This document shows, piece by piece, positions 1-12,661 of a stretch of DNA of 64,000 bases. The notes under the pieces are model-generated. The model was given only the letters and a program-made list of their open reading frames with translations. It had not been told where the DNA came from and ran no database searches. Within the stretch, counting starts at the first letter, position 1. Every line of letters starts with the position of its first letter. The translations under genes and the position numbers were made by a program. The stretch comes from Mycocentrospora acerina (lineage: Eukaryota; Ascomycota; Dothideomycetes; Pleosporales), in assembly GCA_022701365.1 (NCBI GenBank), contig JAKUHH010000025.1, forward strand, positions 310,001 through 374,000, given 5' to 3'.

Positions 1-754
1 TTTCTCTTACCTTGGGCATGATAGGCTTGCCGTCTTCACCCTTGACGTATCGAAACGGCATCTGCGTACTCTCATTTTTGTTGATTGTAATCTCCGGGTT
101 GTCGATGTATTGGATCTTGTCGACTGGAACTGGAAACTATTAGCAGTTTCGGAAGCTAACGTTTCCTATTTGACTCACTCCTATCATGTGCAATTAGTCT
201 TGTGACACGCACAGCAGTGTCGGTCGTCATTTGTACTGGTCCAAGGCGACGTCCCTGATAGCCTTTCTTGCGTAGCTCCGAGGTCCGATCTACAGAGAGA
301 TCTGTCAGCCACATAGAGGAGACATTAAACTATCCTAGCACTTCTCCACATACCTCTAGGTGGGTCGTCGCCTGTATTTGATGTCAGTCTCGAGCCTCCA
401 TACGCCTTTTGCCAAGCGTTTTGATATTGACTTACCCAAGATGCCACCGAACAGAAAGATGTCAAATGTGTCACCATCTTCTGGGCTCAGATCTTTGGCG
501 GCGGCAGGGTCTAGCAGACAAACTCTGTCTTTCCTGTCGGCGTATATCTCCTCCACACTCCTCGTCTCGACATTCAAGCCCTTGGCCCCCTTCAGATTCT
601 CGGGAAGCTGTAAGGACGTTGGGACAGAAGAGAGTAAGAATTGTGCACCAGAGGCATGACTCTCTGCTGCAATCGCTGAATACTCGAGAGAAGACCACTC
701 CTCCAACTCTGGATCCAGGTGCTCAACCACAAAGATCTTGCCTGCGTTTGCCAT
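1..754 (-). CDS. SFM1: SFM1-like SPOUT protein arginine methyltransferase (3' end beyond window)
   Basis: Homolog of the yeast Sfm1 family (DUF431, SPOUT fold), which in yeast methylates an arginine of ribosomal protein Rps3 in the cytoplasm; that role is known for yeast and inferred here. The ATG is at 754. Three exons are visible, about 754-436, 289-179 and 129-11, and their phases join cleanly. The first carries the N-terminal FVVEHLDPELEEW and the family motif CLLDPAAAKDL followed by FLFGGILG at about residues 79-107. The second gives DRTSELRKKG then RRLGPVQMTTDTAVRVTR, the trefoil-knot segment binding the methyl donor. The third gives the conserved IPVDKIQYID and STQMPFRY. A donor at 10 shows that a short last exon lies left of the window. 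Single gene, divergent from the endosulfine gene downstream. Confidence 0.9.
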
Positions 755-2040
755 CTCGTGTTGTTGGAATCGGAATGTTTTACCGGCCTGCTTTTTTTGG
801 TGTAAGAGGGGTTTGCGATTGGCGAATTGGAAATACCCCGCGTATCGGTTACGGGCCTTTTCCAGCTCTTATCAAATTGGAGATGCTGCACTCACAAGAT
901 CGGTTTTAACTGACAAGCTTTAATTCTTTGTGAGTAAACCTGCAGTAGCGATTTGCGTGGTGGAGCATGTGGCCGAAAAGGCTTGCCATCAGGAATTGAA
1001 AGACAGCCAATGGAGAGTCTGCTAGCGTCCTGGGTGGTCATCGAGTATAATGGGCCAAGGCGGGGCATCGGTGACCTCAGAAGGCACAACTTCGCTCAAA
1101 CCAACATCACACACTTGTGAGCCGCGTTCCACATGCCCTAGAAGCACAGAATGCCACGTCCAAAGAGCCAATCGAAGATGTGAATATGGACTGATGCGTT
1201 CCTGGCGATCTAGCGCGCACAAGGACCAATGGCAGCCAGTGCGCGTGACGTTGTAGTTGTCCAGCAATGGCAACAGCCATGGCGATTCATCGAATCCGTC
1301 CCATGCTGGGCTCGTCAGCGCTTTATATATTACCGTGTGTGTCTCACGGCCGTAACTTGTGCCTTTCAACTTTGCGTGCCCCTGAATCAATTGAGTTTTT
1401 GGAGAAGGCCACCGCCCAACTTTGGACTGCTGCAATCTGCCGACTCGTCGTCCTCATACACGAGCTACCCCTCCTTAGCTTCACTGCAAGCGATTTGGAG
1501 TAGATCACCACCCCCAGAAGACCACCACATCATCCGTCGTCTCCCTCCGACCCCCTTCGTTCCTTGTTCTTCTGACACGCACCCGATCCTAGTACCCACG
1601 CAGTAGCTCGCCACTTGTTTTCCTGTTCACGTGTGCAGACAAACAACCTCGGGTGGGTCTTTGAAGTCGTGGACATTTTTCCCACGTCTCCAGCACAGAA
1701 AGCAACGGCTCGCACGGAAGTCTCCACGCCCTGTGTTGTCAGGCAGCAGCTGCAAGGCAAGCCCGAGCTTCCTCGACACTTGACACCCAATCGCCCACGC
1801 TCCACGCCGAAACGAGACTTAATCAGCTTGTCCCTGTCACGTCACTGCCCAACAGCCAACGACATTCAATTGACAGACGAGCTGCAACCCTGACGCTGGA
1901 CCCTTTCTCTGACGACTTGGAAACAAAGGGTTAGCACAAAACACAAAGTACAACGCTCCCTGCGCATCCTCGCGAACAGCTACCCCTCCAACTATCGTCC
2001 TTTGTGCTCCCCACCGAAGCAGACAACCACAACCGCCAAG
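755..2040. other. Divergent intergenic region SFM1 / IGO1
   Basis: About 1.3 kb between two divergent start codons. It should hold both promoters and the 5' leader of the endosulfine gene. Open frames up to 137 codons occur on both strands but they overlap each other and show no family motif. No repeat or RNA gene seen. Confidence 0.6.
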
Positions 2041-2604
2041 ATGAACCCGCACCAACAGAACAAAGTCGACATCAGCGTACGTCAGTTCCAATTTTTGCAG
2101 GGCTTCTTCGTTCCTTGTGACGCTCCTCTTGTAATAGTTTCAATCGTCGCGCCAGAACTGACACGAAAGCATAGAAAATGTCTCCAGATGAGGCCCGCCT
2201 CTTTCGCCTTTACGGCAAGCTACCCAACAAGAAAGATTTGTTGCAGAACAAGCTCAAGGTACTACTCAACCAGCACTCATCTATCGTATTAACTATCACT
2301 AACTCAGTTCATCTAGGAGCGTAAGTACTTCGACAGCGGCGATTATGCTCTTTCCAAGGCCGGCAAAGCCTCAGACGCCGGCGTCACCGAGGTTGGCCGC
2401 GAGCACCCCAATCCCGAGAAAATCCCACACATGGCTGCCCCACCCATAACCAATGGTCAGAATGTCAATGGCCAGGAAATAGTTGGCAGCCCAGCTAAAG
2501 AAGGTACCTCTTTTCTGCACCGCGAGTCAAGCCTGAACCGAGAGGCTTCAGCATCAGATGACAATGAGAACGACGACCCGACTACTGAGTCTGTGAAGGC
2601 ATAG
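2041..2604 (+). CDS. IGO1: Endosulfine/ARPP19 family protein (Igo1-like)
   Basis: Small phosphoprotein of the endosulfine family. Known role: when phosphorylated by Greatwall/Rim15 kinase it inhibits PP2A-B55, linking low TORC1 activity to quiescence and cell-cycle control. Three exons: 2041-2076, 2175-2258 and 2317-2604, both introns phase 0, the second with an ACTAAC branch point just before its acceptor. The protein is about 135 residues. Exon 2 encodes RLFRLYGKLPNKKDLLQNK, and exon 3 begins ERKYFDSGDYALSKAG, which contains the FDSGDY core whose serine is the Greatwall target. The C-terminal half is acidic and low-complexity, as usual in the family. An open-frame search alone misses this gene because its exons are short. 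The substrate serine is intact, so it is probably functional. Confidence 0.93.
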
Positions 2605-3888
2605 GCAATGTGTCCACGTCACATTACAACCGAGTTTTTCCTGCTGTCGACACAAGCGACAAAGCAAAATGTATCCATCGTCGCGTTCTAGTACGACCGC
2701 ATTGGCTTCGGATTTCATCGATTATGGAGTTAGTCACGGCGTTTGGAGATTTCCATCCTTTGGTGGTTGTCAGTTGCTGGGCTTTTTCTCCAGAACTGAA
2801 TGATTATATGATCACCAACTCCTCGTTCTCAAAGTGGTTGCGTTCAAGGATGTTTTACACTTCTTGTATGACGACGTTTATATAACGAGTTTTCATCTAT
2901 ATTGAAATAAATTCAAACTTTTCTAACCTCAATTGCTATTGGTTAAAGTGTATCGAATAAATTTGATCAGTTATTGGATTAAAGTCGTGTTCTGCGAAAG
3001 GATGCCATCACAGTCTACACTGGCCTGTGCATACGCAAGATTCACCTTTCCCGTCTGGCTAGATATATTAAATTCGGCCGTGGACAAAAACTTCGTAATA
3101 AACGTCACAGAAGCAGGCATCCAGTAGGACATGTCACTCACATGAGCCCGCAGATGGATGGTGAATCTCAACTCCGACCATCGCCTCCCCTTCCTTAACT
3201 TGCTTGCAACCTTCCAATCTCTCAAACAACAAAGTCCCCGAATAAGCCATGACGCCCGTCCCCACTCCCCGCCCCTACACTCCCTTCCTATCCCCTTCCC
3301 CCGAAATCCGCGGCCTAATCTACCACCACACATGACCAATCCTAACCCGCAGATTCTCCCTTAACCCCCCCACCCTCCCTTTAGCCACAATGTCCAAGCC
3401 TCTGCTTTCTAGGAAATCTACCGTGCAAATCCACTAAAGACTCCTTATATGACTACGTACATGCTGACAACGCCCCCACGAGGGGAGGGTTGTAAATTGG
3501 GTTGAGCGAAAAGCATGCACCAAGTTCGCGGTAAGGGTTTTTTTCCCGTAATTAGAGTTTCGTTCAACACGCATGAAGTAAAGTGATGTTGGGCGATATT
3601 TCGGACAGAGTGAGGGGATCATGCACCGCAAGAAGTCGGCGGTGTAAGACCTAGTCAAATTTCTATCCAGAACACATCAACGCCGCGACTCCTCTTTAAG
3701 AATCCGCAACGCCGTGCTTCCTTGCGTGCGCATGGGAAGATGTCATGTCTCCTGCCATGCGCAACTTCCAGCTCGGAAGACTTAAAGAAGGACAACGCCA
3801 TGCGAGTACTATCTACACACCTACCCATGATGCAAACACCCTCCCGCCCATTACGCACTATACGCATCAAAACGTGATATTGCATCTC
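2605..3888. other. Convergent intergenic region IGO1 / MTR4
   Basis: Tail-to-tail spacer of about 1.3 kb. AT-rich to about 3130, then a C-rich, G-poor tract (about 3180-3400). Overlapping frames of up to 148 codons here lack recognisable motifs. No RNA gene or repeat recognised. Confidence 0.55.
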
Positions 3889-6800
3889 TTAGAGATACAA
3901 AGATTGGGCGGCAACCAAGTCGCGTCTGACCAGGTCGAGTGCGGCGGTAAACTTTTGTTCAAGCTCCTCGCTACCCATGACCTTGGCGGCTTGAGCGATT
4001 TGTCGGAGCAATTCTTCCAGGCGACGGAACAGTCGGATCAAGCTGCCTTCGTATACATCTGTCATTTTACTACAGAAAAAATTAGCGGCTGCAACTACAA
4101 CTTCCTCCAGCGATCGAACGTACCATATCTGAGCAAAGGTCGCACCCTTGGACCAGGCAAAGACGACATCCATGAGCTCGTACTTGAATGATTGGAGGTA
4201 GGCTTCCTCATCAAGAGCCAGCTTGCTCTCCTGTGAGATCTTCAGGATGACCCTGGCTTGTTGCTGGATCTCACGGTAGGGTTTGGCAAGTTCCTCCTTG
4301 AGTGCGGGAACATCCTTAGACTTCTCCTCGAAAATGAAACAGCTCAAGCATGCAGCGCACTGCTCTGGTGTCAGTTCATTGAAGAAACGGTTAAAGAGTA
4401 GCTCGCTGAGCACGAGCTCATCACCCGTGCTGATCTCGCACGCAACACGAGCTTTAAGCTGTACAACATCGGCATCGTCAATGAATCCTAGTCGTCGCAA
4501 AACGCGCTTCCGGCTCTTCAGTTCATCGAGTTGTATTATTGACAAGGCATCGGAAATTTGCTTCTTAATGGCCTTCACCTTGTCGCCAATTGCCATCTTA
4601 TTAGCATACTGGCTGTATAGCTCAGGTAGTCTGGTCGAATTGTGAAGAGGATTGGAAAGAAGACGGGACTCAAGGACTTCGATTTTCTGCACGATTTGTT
4701 AGCAAGGACAAAACAATTAAAGCATGAAATAGGCTAACCCTGAGTAAGCGCTTGAAGCTTTCATCTTGAATTTGCATGTTCTCGATCGGATCCAGAATAG
4801 CGATGCCATCCGGGAAGCGCTTCTTGACTTCATCCAGTGCCTTACGCACACCATTCTTCTGCTCTGTCGATTTCAATTCCTGGGGGAGGAAGATGCGCAG
4901 ATGGCCAATCGACTCGATGCAACTCAAGAGGACAGGCACAACCTCAACCTTACCCTTGTCTCCTGGTCCGGGTGGTCGAACACCAGGCGGTAGACCGTCG
5001 TTTGCTTGTGGTGCGAACTTGGTGTCACTTGATACGTTGAGAAGAACATCAACAACATAGGACTGCTGAGGTGGCAAGATCTCGCCCTTGTTCGCTCTCC
5101 GTGGAACAAATGCTACCACAGCACCCCACCCGAAGTGGTGATCCTTGAATTTGACCTTGACTAGACGGCCAGCTTGGAGGAATTGCAAGCAGTAATTGGG
5201 ATGCATAATGACATCGCGCATATCTTTTGTGAGGGCGTCGAGCTGCTGTCTCAGATTGTAGTAGTCTTTGACAGTTGCCTCGTCTGTGATGTTTGTGTTG
5301 GCCTTCTCAAGCTCCAACTCTTGCAGCTCTGAAGTAATTGTTAGCAAATTCCATTTCATCTAGGGCCATTTACTTACGCTTCTCGAGGTTCGAGACACCG
5401 GCTGTGTTTTGGAACTGGAAGAAACACCTCTCCAGCATGAATTCAGGAGAAATGCCTTCGACTCGCATCAGGTTTAGAACCATGTTGTATCCGAGGTGGA
5501 AAGCAGAATTCAAGTTGTCTTGTTTTCCACGTACAATCTCTTTGGCTACAGCAGGTTCCATTTGCTCATTGATCATCATGATGACAATACCACGGTCATC
5601 GAGACCACGACGACCAGCTCGACCAGACATCTGGATGAATTCTGAGGGAGTGACCCATCGTTGCGACACACCATCGAACTTGCGGACACTGGTGAATACG
5701 ACTGTCTTTGCGGGCATGTTCAATCCGATGGAGAATGTTTCCGTCGCGAAGAGTACCTTAATAAGACCTTCTTGGAACAGAATCTCGATGGTTTCCTTCA
5801 GGATAGGCAACAGGCCGGAGTGATGGACTCCGATACCTCTTCGCAGCAGGGGCAGAATGTGTTGGATCTGGGGAAGGGCGCGATCTTCTTCTGAAAGCAT
5901 TTCGATGGCACTGCTGAAGACCTTGGACACCATGGCCTTCTCAGACTCGTCGTTGAACGCGAGCTGGCTCATGGCAAGTGCGTAGTTTTCGCATTCTCTT
6001 TTGCTGAAGCTGAAGACAATGACGGGATTGTAGCTCTTGAGCATGATCATCTTGACAATCTTGTAGATATCCGAGCCATCTTTGTTGCCACCCTTGTTGG
6101 TCTTCTTGTCTTTGCCTCTGCCCTTGCGTTTGGCCGTGAAATCTGAAGCTTCGGTGCCTGCTTTGTCTGCGATGGACGACATTGCCTTTTGGAAGTTTTC
6201 CTCCCGGAATACACCCTTCTCGTCAACAACTAGATGGATACCGTCTGCGCCTTGCGGGAAAAAGTAGTGCTGGAGTGGAGTTGGACGGAAGTCTGTGTAA
6301 ACGACGTGACAGGGTTGGCTGTGTGTCTTGGTGATCCATTCTGCAAATTGCATGGCATTGGGAATGGTGGCCGAAAGGAAGACGTAGCGGACCTTGTCTG
6401 GCAGCAAGATGATTGTCTCTTCCCAGACCACACCACGCGACTTGTCTCGCAAGTAGTGGACTTCGTCGAAGACGACCCAGGCAACTTCGCGCATGATCTC
6501 AGAGCCTCTATACAGCATGGAGCGCAAAATCTGAGTATGTTAGTTCTAGGTAGACATGATACATGAGTGCAGTACATACCTCAGTGGTCATGACCAAACA
6601 TGTCGCGGTCGGGTTGATGGTGACATCACCCGTCATGAGGCCCACATCACCAAACTCGGCCATGAACTCACGGTACTTCTGGTTGCTCAGCGCCTTGATG
6701 GGACTAGTATAGATGACTCGCTGGTTGTTCTTCAAACACTGCGCAATAGCGTACTCGGCCACGACAGTCTTTCCTGCGGAGGTATGCGCCGAGACTAGCA

Positions 6801-7314
6801 CACTCTCATTGCGCTGGATGGAGGCGATGGAAACCTGCTGGAAAGGATCAAGGGTGAATGGCCAAGTACGCGCAGGCTCTTGTGGCGCCTTGTGCTCGGA
6901 AATGGGGACGTAGTCGTAGTTGGGCGGGAGGGCGACCTGATGGCGGACCTGATGCGAGAGCACCACGGCCTGACCCTCTTGCTGTGTCTGGGCCTGTAGA
7001 CCGGCAGCAGCAGCAATCTCGCGCGACTGCTCCGTCTCGAAGTCGTCGGTGACAATGGGCTCGGGCTCGGCATCGCGCTTCTGCCGCTTCAGCAGCTGTG
7101 CTGTGCCGTCCTCGGCGTCGTCTTCTTTGTCGTCGTCATCCTCGCCTTCGTCTGCGGGCTCCAGTGCGTCGGAAGGCGCATCCTCCATTGGCGCATCCTC
7201 GACAGGCACTGGTACCTTGACATCGCCGTTCGCCTGGCGCTTCTTGCTCTTCTTGGGCGCAGCTTCCTTTGCGGCGCCCGGTCCGCCCTCGAAGACGTCG
7301 AATAGGTCGTCCAT
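3889..7314 (-). CDS. MTR4: ATP-dependent RNA helicase Mtr4 (nuclear exosome cofactor)
   Basis: DExH-box Ski2-like RNA helicase that feeds substrates to the nuclear exosome in the TRAMP complex. The start at 7314 gives MDDLFDVFEGG, the usual Mtr4 beginning; an upstream in-frame ATG at 7407 is less likely. Exons run about 7314-6581, 6531-5378, 5331-4738, 4691-4124 and 4069-3889, giving about 1,075 residues, the family length. After an acidic, lysine-rich N-terminus come motif I AHTSAGKTVVAEYA, motif Ia YTSPIKALSNQKYREF, DEVH in VVFDEVHYLRD, SATIPNA, then FSFSKRECE, TETFSIGLNMPAKTVVF and QMSGRAGRRG. The KOW/arch region and a complete C-terminus ending VAAQSLYL follow. The last intron, 4070-4123, is 54 nt, in frame and stop-free. 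It splits the conserved QICKMTDVYEGS, so an unspliced reading adds 18 spurious residues. Confidence 0.96.
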
Positions 7315-7634
7315 GGCGGATGCTGTCGTGTGTGTGCGTATGAGAGTGTTGTTTTTCTGTGCTGGGAAAAGCCCAGTGGGCGGGTTTGCGACGGCGAGCT
7401 GGCGCAAGATTGCCTCTTGAACGCGGCGTTGCTAGAGGAAGAAGGCGCGCTTTGAAAATGTTCTGGGATCGGGAAGGCACGAGCCACACCACCCAACCCG
7501 CCAAGCATTTGAGCTATGCTGCATCACCTCCGAAGACATCACCCCATCGACGCCCTCGACAATCTCCACTCCCACCACACAGCCAAAGTAGCCCTCCCCG
7601 CCACGCCAATTGCCCTCTCCGCTGACTCTCCAAG
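7315..7634. promoter_or_regulatory. Shared divergent promoter MTR4 / COX8
   Basis: Only 320 bp separate two divergent start codons, so both promoters and 5' leaders must lie here. No TATA box was confidently identified. The right half is C-rich on the plus strand, leading to the oxidase ATG in a CCAAGATGC context. Inferred from layout alone. Confidence 0.6.
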
Positions 7635-7981
7635 ATGCTCACCCGTGCCACCTTCCGCGCCGCCTCGGCCCCAACGCTCGTCGCCCGCCGCGGCTTCCAG
7701 TCGACCCGCGCCCAGTTCTCCAGCCCGTACCACTACCCCGAGGGCCCGCGCAGCAACTTGCCCTTTGACCCTCTCAAGAAGGGCTTCGCGTTCAAGTACT
7801 GGGGCTTCATGGGTAAGCTCGCAGCCAACAAGGTCGCATGACATGGACTAATCGCGACAGCTACCGGATTCTCTCTGCCCTTCCTCCTTGCTGGTGAGGC
7901 CCCCACTCTGACCCTATCCTTGTTGCACAGATGTCTGACAGTTGCGGTTCTACAGTCTGGCAGACAAAGAAGAACAAATAG
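7635..7981 (+). CDS. COX8: Cytochrome c oxidase subunit VIIc (yeast Cox8-like)
   Basis: Small nuclear-encoded subunit of mitochondrial complex IV, inner membrane. Three exons, 7635-7812, 7861-7893 and about 7954-7981, join to a 78-residue protein. It starts with an arginine-rich presequence (MLTRATFRAASAPTLVARRG, cleaved near FQSTRAQFSS). The mature part has LPFDPLKKGFAFKYWGFM followed by one membrane helix (ATGFSLPFLLAVW) and the short basic tail QTKKNK. The exon 2 helix and exon 3 tail are typical of the family and too short for open-frame detection. Each intron keeps phase, with a codon split after its first base in both cases. The VIIc assignment rests on the FKYWGF / FSLPF pattern. Confidence 0.9.
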
Positions 7982-8403
7982 ATGCATTGAAACGAGACAT
8001 GCATACGATTCTGAGTCATTGGAAGGAAATGGCATCTGTAGAATAGGCGGAGGCACTAGACATTACAGCACCAATTTCATTGTCCGTGTTCAATGTTGCA
8101 TTTCCACAAACTTGCAGTCGATGCAGTGCTGATGAAAGAATGCAAGTCCGACAAGACTTTTAACCAAATAACAGGCACAGCTGGCTAACTCTCAACTCAT
8201 ACTGCAATTTCGAGGATCTCGGAGTATCATCATCTGCCTTGTTTGCTGTTTATACGTGCATGCTGGCTGTTTCTAATCGTCTTTCGATGATTCGGTCATG
8301 CGCCAAGACAGCAGTTGTAGCCGAACAAAAATTACATCCCTAATTCGTGACTGTCACCAACATGACTTGTTCGACCCACGAATAAATCTCACAGATTTCT
8401 ACG
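7982..8403. other. Intergenic region COX8 / ELP1
   Basis: About 420 bp containing the oxidase 3' UTR and the ELP1 promoter and leader. Mildly AT-rich, no repeat or RNA gene seen. Confidence 0.55.
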
Positions 8404-11400
8404 ATGCGGAACCTCAAAATTGTAGGAAGGTCGCTGCTGCGATTTTCTGGCGAGGATCCACTGCCCCTCACTGCCACAGCCTGGGACGCCGCATCGAATG
8501 CGCTCATATGCGCGTTTGGACCCTCCGAATCACGTGCAGCCATCGAACTCAAACGACTGCATTACACTCGCAACGGCGCCGAAGACCGACTTGAGAACAT
8601 TGCTGCATGGGATGCGCCATGCCCACTGCCCTCGCTTACCCATGACTCAGTACTGAGCCTTCACCATTTTGCGGATACAGCGTCATCATGTTTGATCTTG
8701 GCCGGGGGGGACATCATTTTGATTAAAGAGGATGCGAACGAAGAGTTGGTCGAAATTGTTGGATCGGTCGATGCTGGCATTTCAGCTGCATCTTGGTCGC
8801 CCGATGAGGAGCTTCTTGCTATAACGACACAGGCGGACACCCTCTTATTGATGAGCCGCGACATTGAGAATATTGCGAGCATCACATTGGCACCCGAAGA
8901 CGTCAACGCCTCAGGTCATGTATCCGTGGGATGGGGAAAGAAAGAGACACAGTTCAAGGGAAAAAGAGCCAGGGCACTGCAAGATCCTACAGTCCCAGAG
9001 AGTGTCGACGAAGGAATTCTGAGTCCTCTCGACGACCGCTCGGTTACTATTAGCTGGAGGGGTGACGGGGCTTATTTTGCGGTCAGCAAGGTCGAGCAAG
9101 AGCAACGCCGCATGATTCGAGTCTACTCGAGAGAAGGACAACTGGACAGCGTCAGTGAACCAGTAGACGGTCTTGAAGGAGCTCTCAGCTGGAGGCCTTC
9201 CGGCAATCTAATCGCTAGCGTCAAGCGGTCGAGCGATAAACTTGAGGTCGTCTTTTTTGAGCGAAATGGACTTCGCCATGGCCAGTTTGACTTACGTCTT
9301 ACTCCTGGTGATCTTGAAGCTTTGGCCGTTCCTCTCACGCTCAAGTGGAATAGCGACTCGAACGTTCTAGCTGTCTCGTACGCAAATAAAGTGCAGCTCT
9401 GGACTATGAGCAATTACCATTATTATCTCAAACAGGAGCTGATTTTCCCAGAGACCGCTACACAGACGGTTGTATGCACATGGCATTCAGAGCGACCACT
9501 CGCTATAGCTTTGTCAACTCCAGGTAAGTAAGCAAGAACTGCTAATCTAACTAGCTAACGAATATTCTAGGTGCGCTTCAAATACTTGAGTATCTCGCGG
9601 CTACAGCGGCGGGATCAGTCGCACCACCAAACGATTTCGGAATGATCGCATCCATCGATGGGTGTAAGTTCTGGAACTCATCTGCCTTAAGCGTGCGCTG
9701 ACAATTCTTAGTGTCTCTGAAACTTACACCAATAAGAGTCGCTAACGTCCCACCTCCCATGTCGCTGCATACTCTTGCGCTTGAACAGAAGCCTATTGAT
9801 GTTGCGATCTCCTCCTCCGGTACCCGACTCGCAGTTCTCTCAGACAGAGATCTTGCCATATATGCTCTTGACATGCACAAACGACCTCTGCCCAAACCTG
9901 CTCTTCTTTGGCGAAGCGACGCCGTCCAGGACCTTTCTTCACGCCATGTTACTTTTGTCGGTGATGAGCAGATCTACGTTCTCACAGATAGCTGGGATGA
10001 AGATGAAAGCTTTCTATGGAGAAGTGAAGGAGAGATGTTGCTCCCACAGGGACCCATAGTTGAGGCGGAAAGTATTTCGTCACTGACGTCCAGCACGGAT
10101 TTTGAAAATCTCTACGTGCAGCTTGGAAATGGAGCGTTACATCAAATTAGCACAAGTGAAGCAACGAGTGACCTACCTCCTGAGTCTTCTCTCGTCCACA
10201 AGTTTCCGTCGTTTGCTGCCGAAGTCAAGATAGTTGTTCTTGAGGGACAGGTATACACCCCAGGCTTAAAGTTGATATAATTTGCTGATAACAATAGACA
10301 TTGGCTTTCGGCTTGACCAAGAGCGGTGTTCTGTTCGCGAATGACAGGGTTCTTGTCAGAAACTGTACATCATACATTGTCACGCCGGCTCATCTTATAT
10401 TTACGACATCTCAACATCTCCTCAAATTCGTACATCTCACTAGCGCAAACGGTACTTATACATAATCGAATTCTCTGCAAGACTTAGGATATTAATATGA
10501 TCTAGAACTCGAGGTCCCTGCAGACGAACCGCAAAAGGACGAGCGCTGTAGAAGTATCGAGCGAGGCGCTAAGATCGTCACCGTCATGCCGACAACATAC
10601 TCAGTGGTACTCCAAATGCCACGAGGCAACCTAGAGACTATCTATCCACGAGCGCTAGTACTAGCAGCTATCCGACGCAGTATCGAGGCTGAGCGATACG
10701 ACGACGCATTTCTCGCTTGCAGAAGCCAGCGTGTGGATATGAACATCATTCATGACCACGATTCCGACCGTTTCATGGCCAATATTGAGAAGATCCTAAC
10801 ACAGATCAAGCGGATAGAGCATATCGACTTGCTAATTTCGCAGCTCCGGTAAGCACATTAAGTATCTGTGTATGTGCAGTTGCTAATTATTGTAGTAACG
10901 AGGATGTTTCCGAGACGATGTACAAAGAGACACTAAAGGCAAGAGATCTTGTCACCAAATCCAAGCTGTCACAACAGAAAATTGACACAAAAGTCAACTC
11001 TATCTGCGACGCTTTTCTAGCCGTACTTGAGCAGCCGCAGTACAAAGAGGACCATCTGCAAAACATCATTACATCCCATGTTTGCAAAGTACCACCAGCT
11101 TTAGAGGCTGGACTCGACATGATTGGAAAATTGCAATGTATGTGTTCAAAGTCCTAGAATCTATTCACTAGCCCTGACACACTTCAGCTTCCCGCGACCC
11201 ACTCACGGAGAAAGCCGCCGAGCATATCTGCTTCCTTGCAGATGTCAACCAACTCTATGATACCTCTTTGGGGTTGTACAATCTTGATCTCGCCCTGCTT
11301 ATTGCGCAACAATCACAGAAGGTATATGTCTTACATCATACCCTTTTCGTCACGGCTAACTTTGCATACAGGATCCTCGAGAGTACCTCCCTCATCTGCA

Positions 11401-12661
11401 ATCTCTACAAGATTTACCCCTACTTCGTCGTCAGTTCAAGATTGATGACCAGCTTAGCCGACGTGCAAAGGCTCTTGTACACCTCAAAGACCTGCAGGCT
11501 TTTGATGAAGTCCAAGACTACGTTCAAAAGCACGCTTTGTATACGGAAGCGCTGAGCATGTACCAATACGATGCTGCTCGGCTGAAAGAGATTATGCGAC
11601 TTTATGCAGACCACCTGAGCACCAACAACAAACATAAGGAGGCAGCGCTTGCCTATGAATACCTCGATGATCATGCTTCAGCCTGGCCGTGCTACCGCTC
11701 AGCAAATCTTTGGCAAGAAGCACTATCTTCCGCTACTCTCGCTGGCGTATCGGCAGAAGAGATCGTATCCATTGCAACCTTCCTCGCAGAGGGCCACGTG
11801 GAATCAAAAGATTACCTCCCAGCAGCAACCATAACTCTGGATTACCTCTCTGACATCCCCAATGCCATCCGTCTCCTCTGCAAGGGTAGCTTCTTTGCTG
11901 AAGCAACCCGCATAGTTGTTCTGCGCCGACAACCTGAGCTTATTACCGATGTTATTGACCCCGGTCTGGTAGAGCGCAGTGCAGACATGACCGAGTTCCT
12001 CGCTGACATGAAGGGCCAACTTCTTGCTCAAGTTCCACGACTCCGCGATCTACGCACCAAAAAGGCAGAAGACCCTATGGCTTTCTATGAAGGTCTCGAT
12101 GATTCTGCAGGGGCCAATATCCCCGATAACATCTCCCTCGCCCCAACGGACACAACATCCGGCGGAACATTCATGACAAGGTACACCAACGCAACTGGAA
12201 CAGTAAACACAGCTACTACGCGCCGGACAAGCAAGAACAAACGCCGCGAAGAGCGCAAGCGTGCAAGGGGAAAGAAGGGTACAGTATACGAGGAGGAGTA
12301 TCTCACAAACTCCATTGAGAGATTGATCGAAAGGATCAATGGCATGCAAGAGGAGATTCAGAGACTCATCGAGGGTTTGGTGAAGAGAGGAATGAGGGAG
12401 AGAGCCGGAGCAGTCGAGAGAGCTGTAAGCGAGGTACTGGAGAAGTGTAAGGAGGCGGCGGTAGAAATGTATCCGCCAGTCACCAGAACTGACGGACAGG
12501 GTACAGTGGCAGACGGCGGAAATGGAACGGGAGTTTCGGGAGATGGTGAGTTGAGGCCGAGAGGTGGTGATGCGACACTTTGGGATAGTTTGCAGGAAGT
12601 GGGCAAGAAGAAGGAGGCACCGATCATCAAGGCTTTTGAGAGGCTGAGCTTGTTGGGCTAG
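8404..12661 (+). CDS. ELP1: Elongator complex subunit 1 (Elp1/Iki3)
   Basis: Scaffold subunit of Elongator, which installs cm5-type side chains on wobble uridines of tRNAs in the cytoplasm. Eight exons: about 8404-9523, 9571-9663, 9711-10250, 10298-10453, 10505-10849, 10896-11137, 11187-11320 and 11371-12661, giving about 1,300 residues. The N-terminal third is a WD40-type propeller beginning MRNLKIVGRS, with typical blades such as VTISWRGDGAYFAV and LKWNSDSNVLAVSY. The middle has the family signature DERCRSIERGAKIVTVMP with MPRGNLETIYPRALVL. The C-terminal TPR-like region holds ALAYEYLDDHASAW. Near the end, the basic stretch TSKNKRREERKRARGKKGT (around 12225-12285) corresponds to the tRNA-binding and nuclear-localisation patch described for yeast Elp1. 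The C-terminus RLSLLG is intact. Confidence 0.95.
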
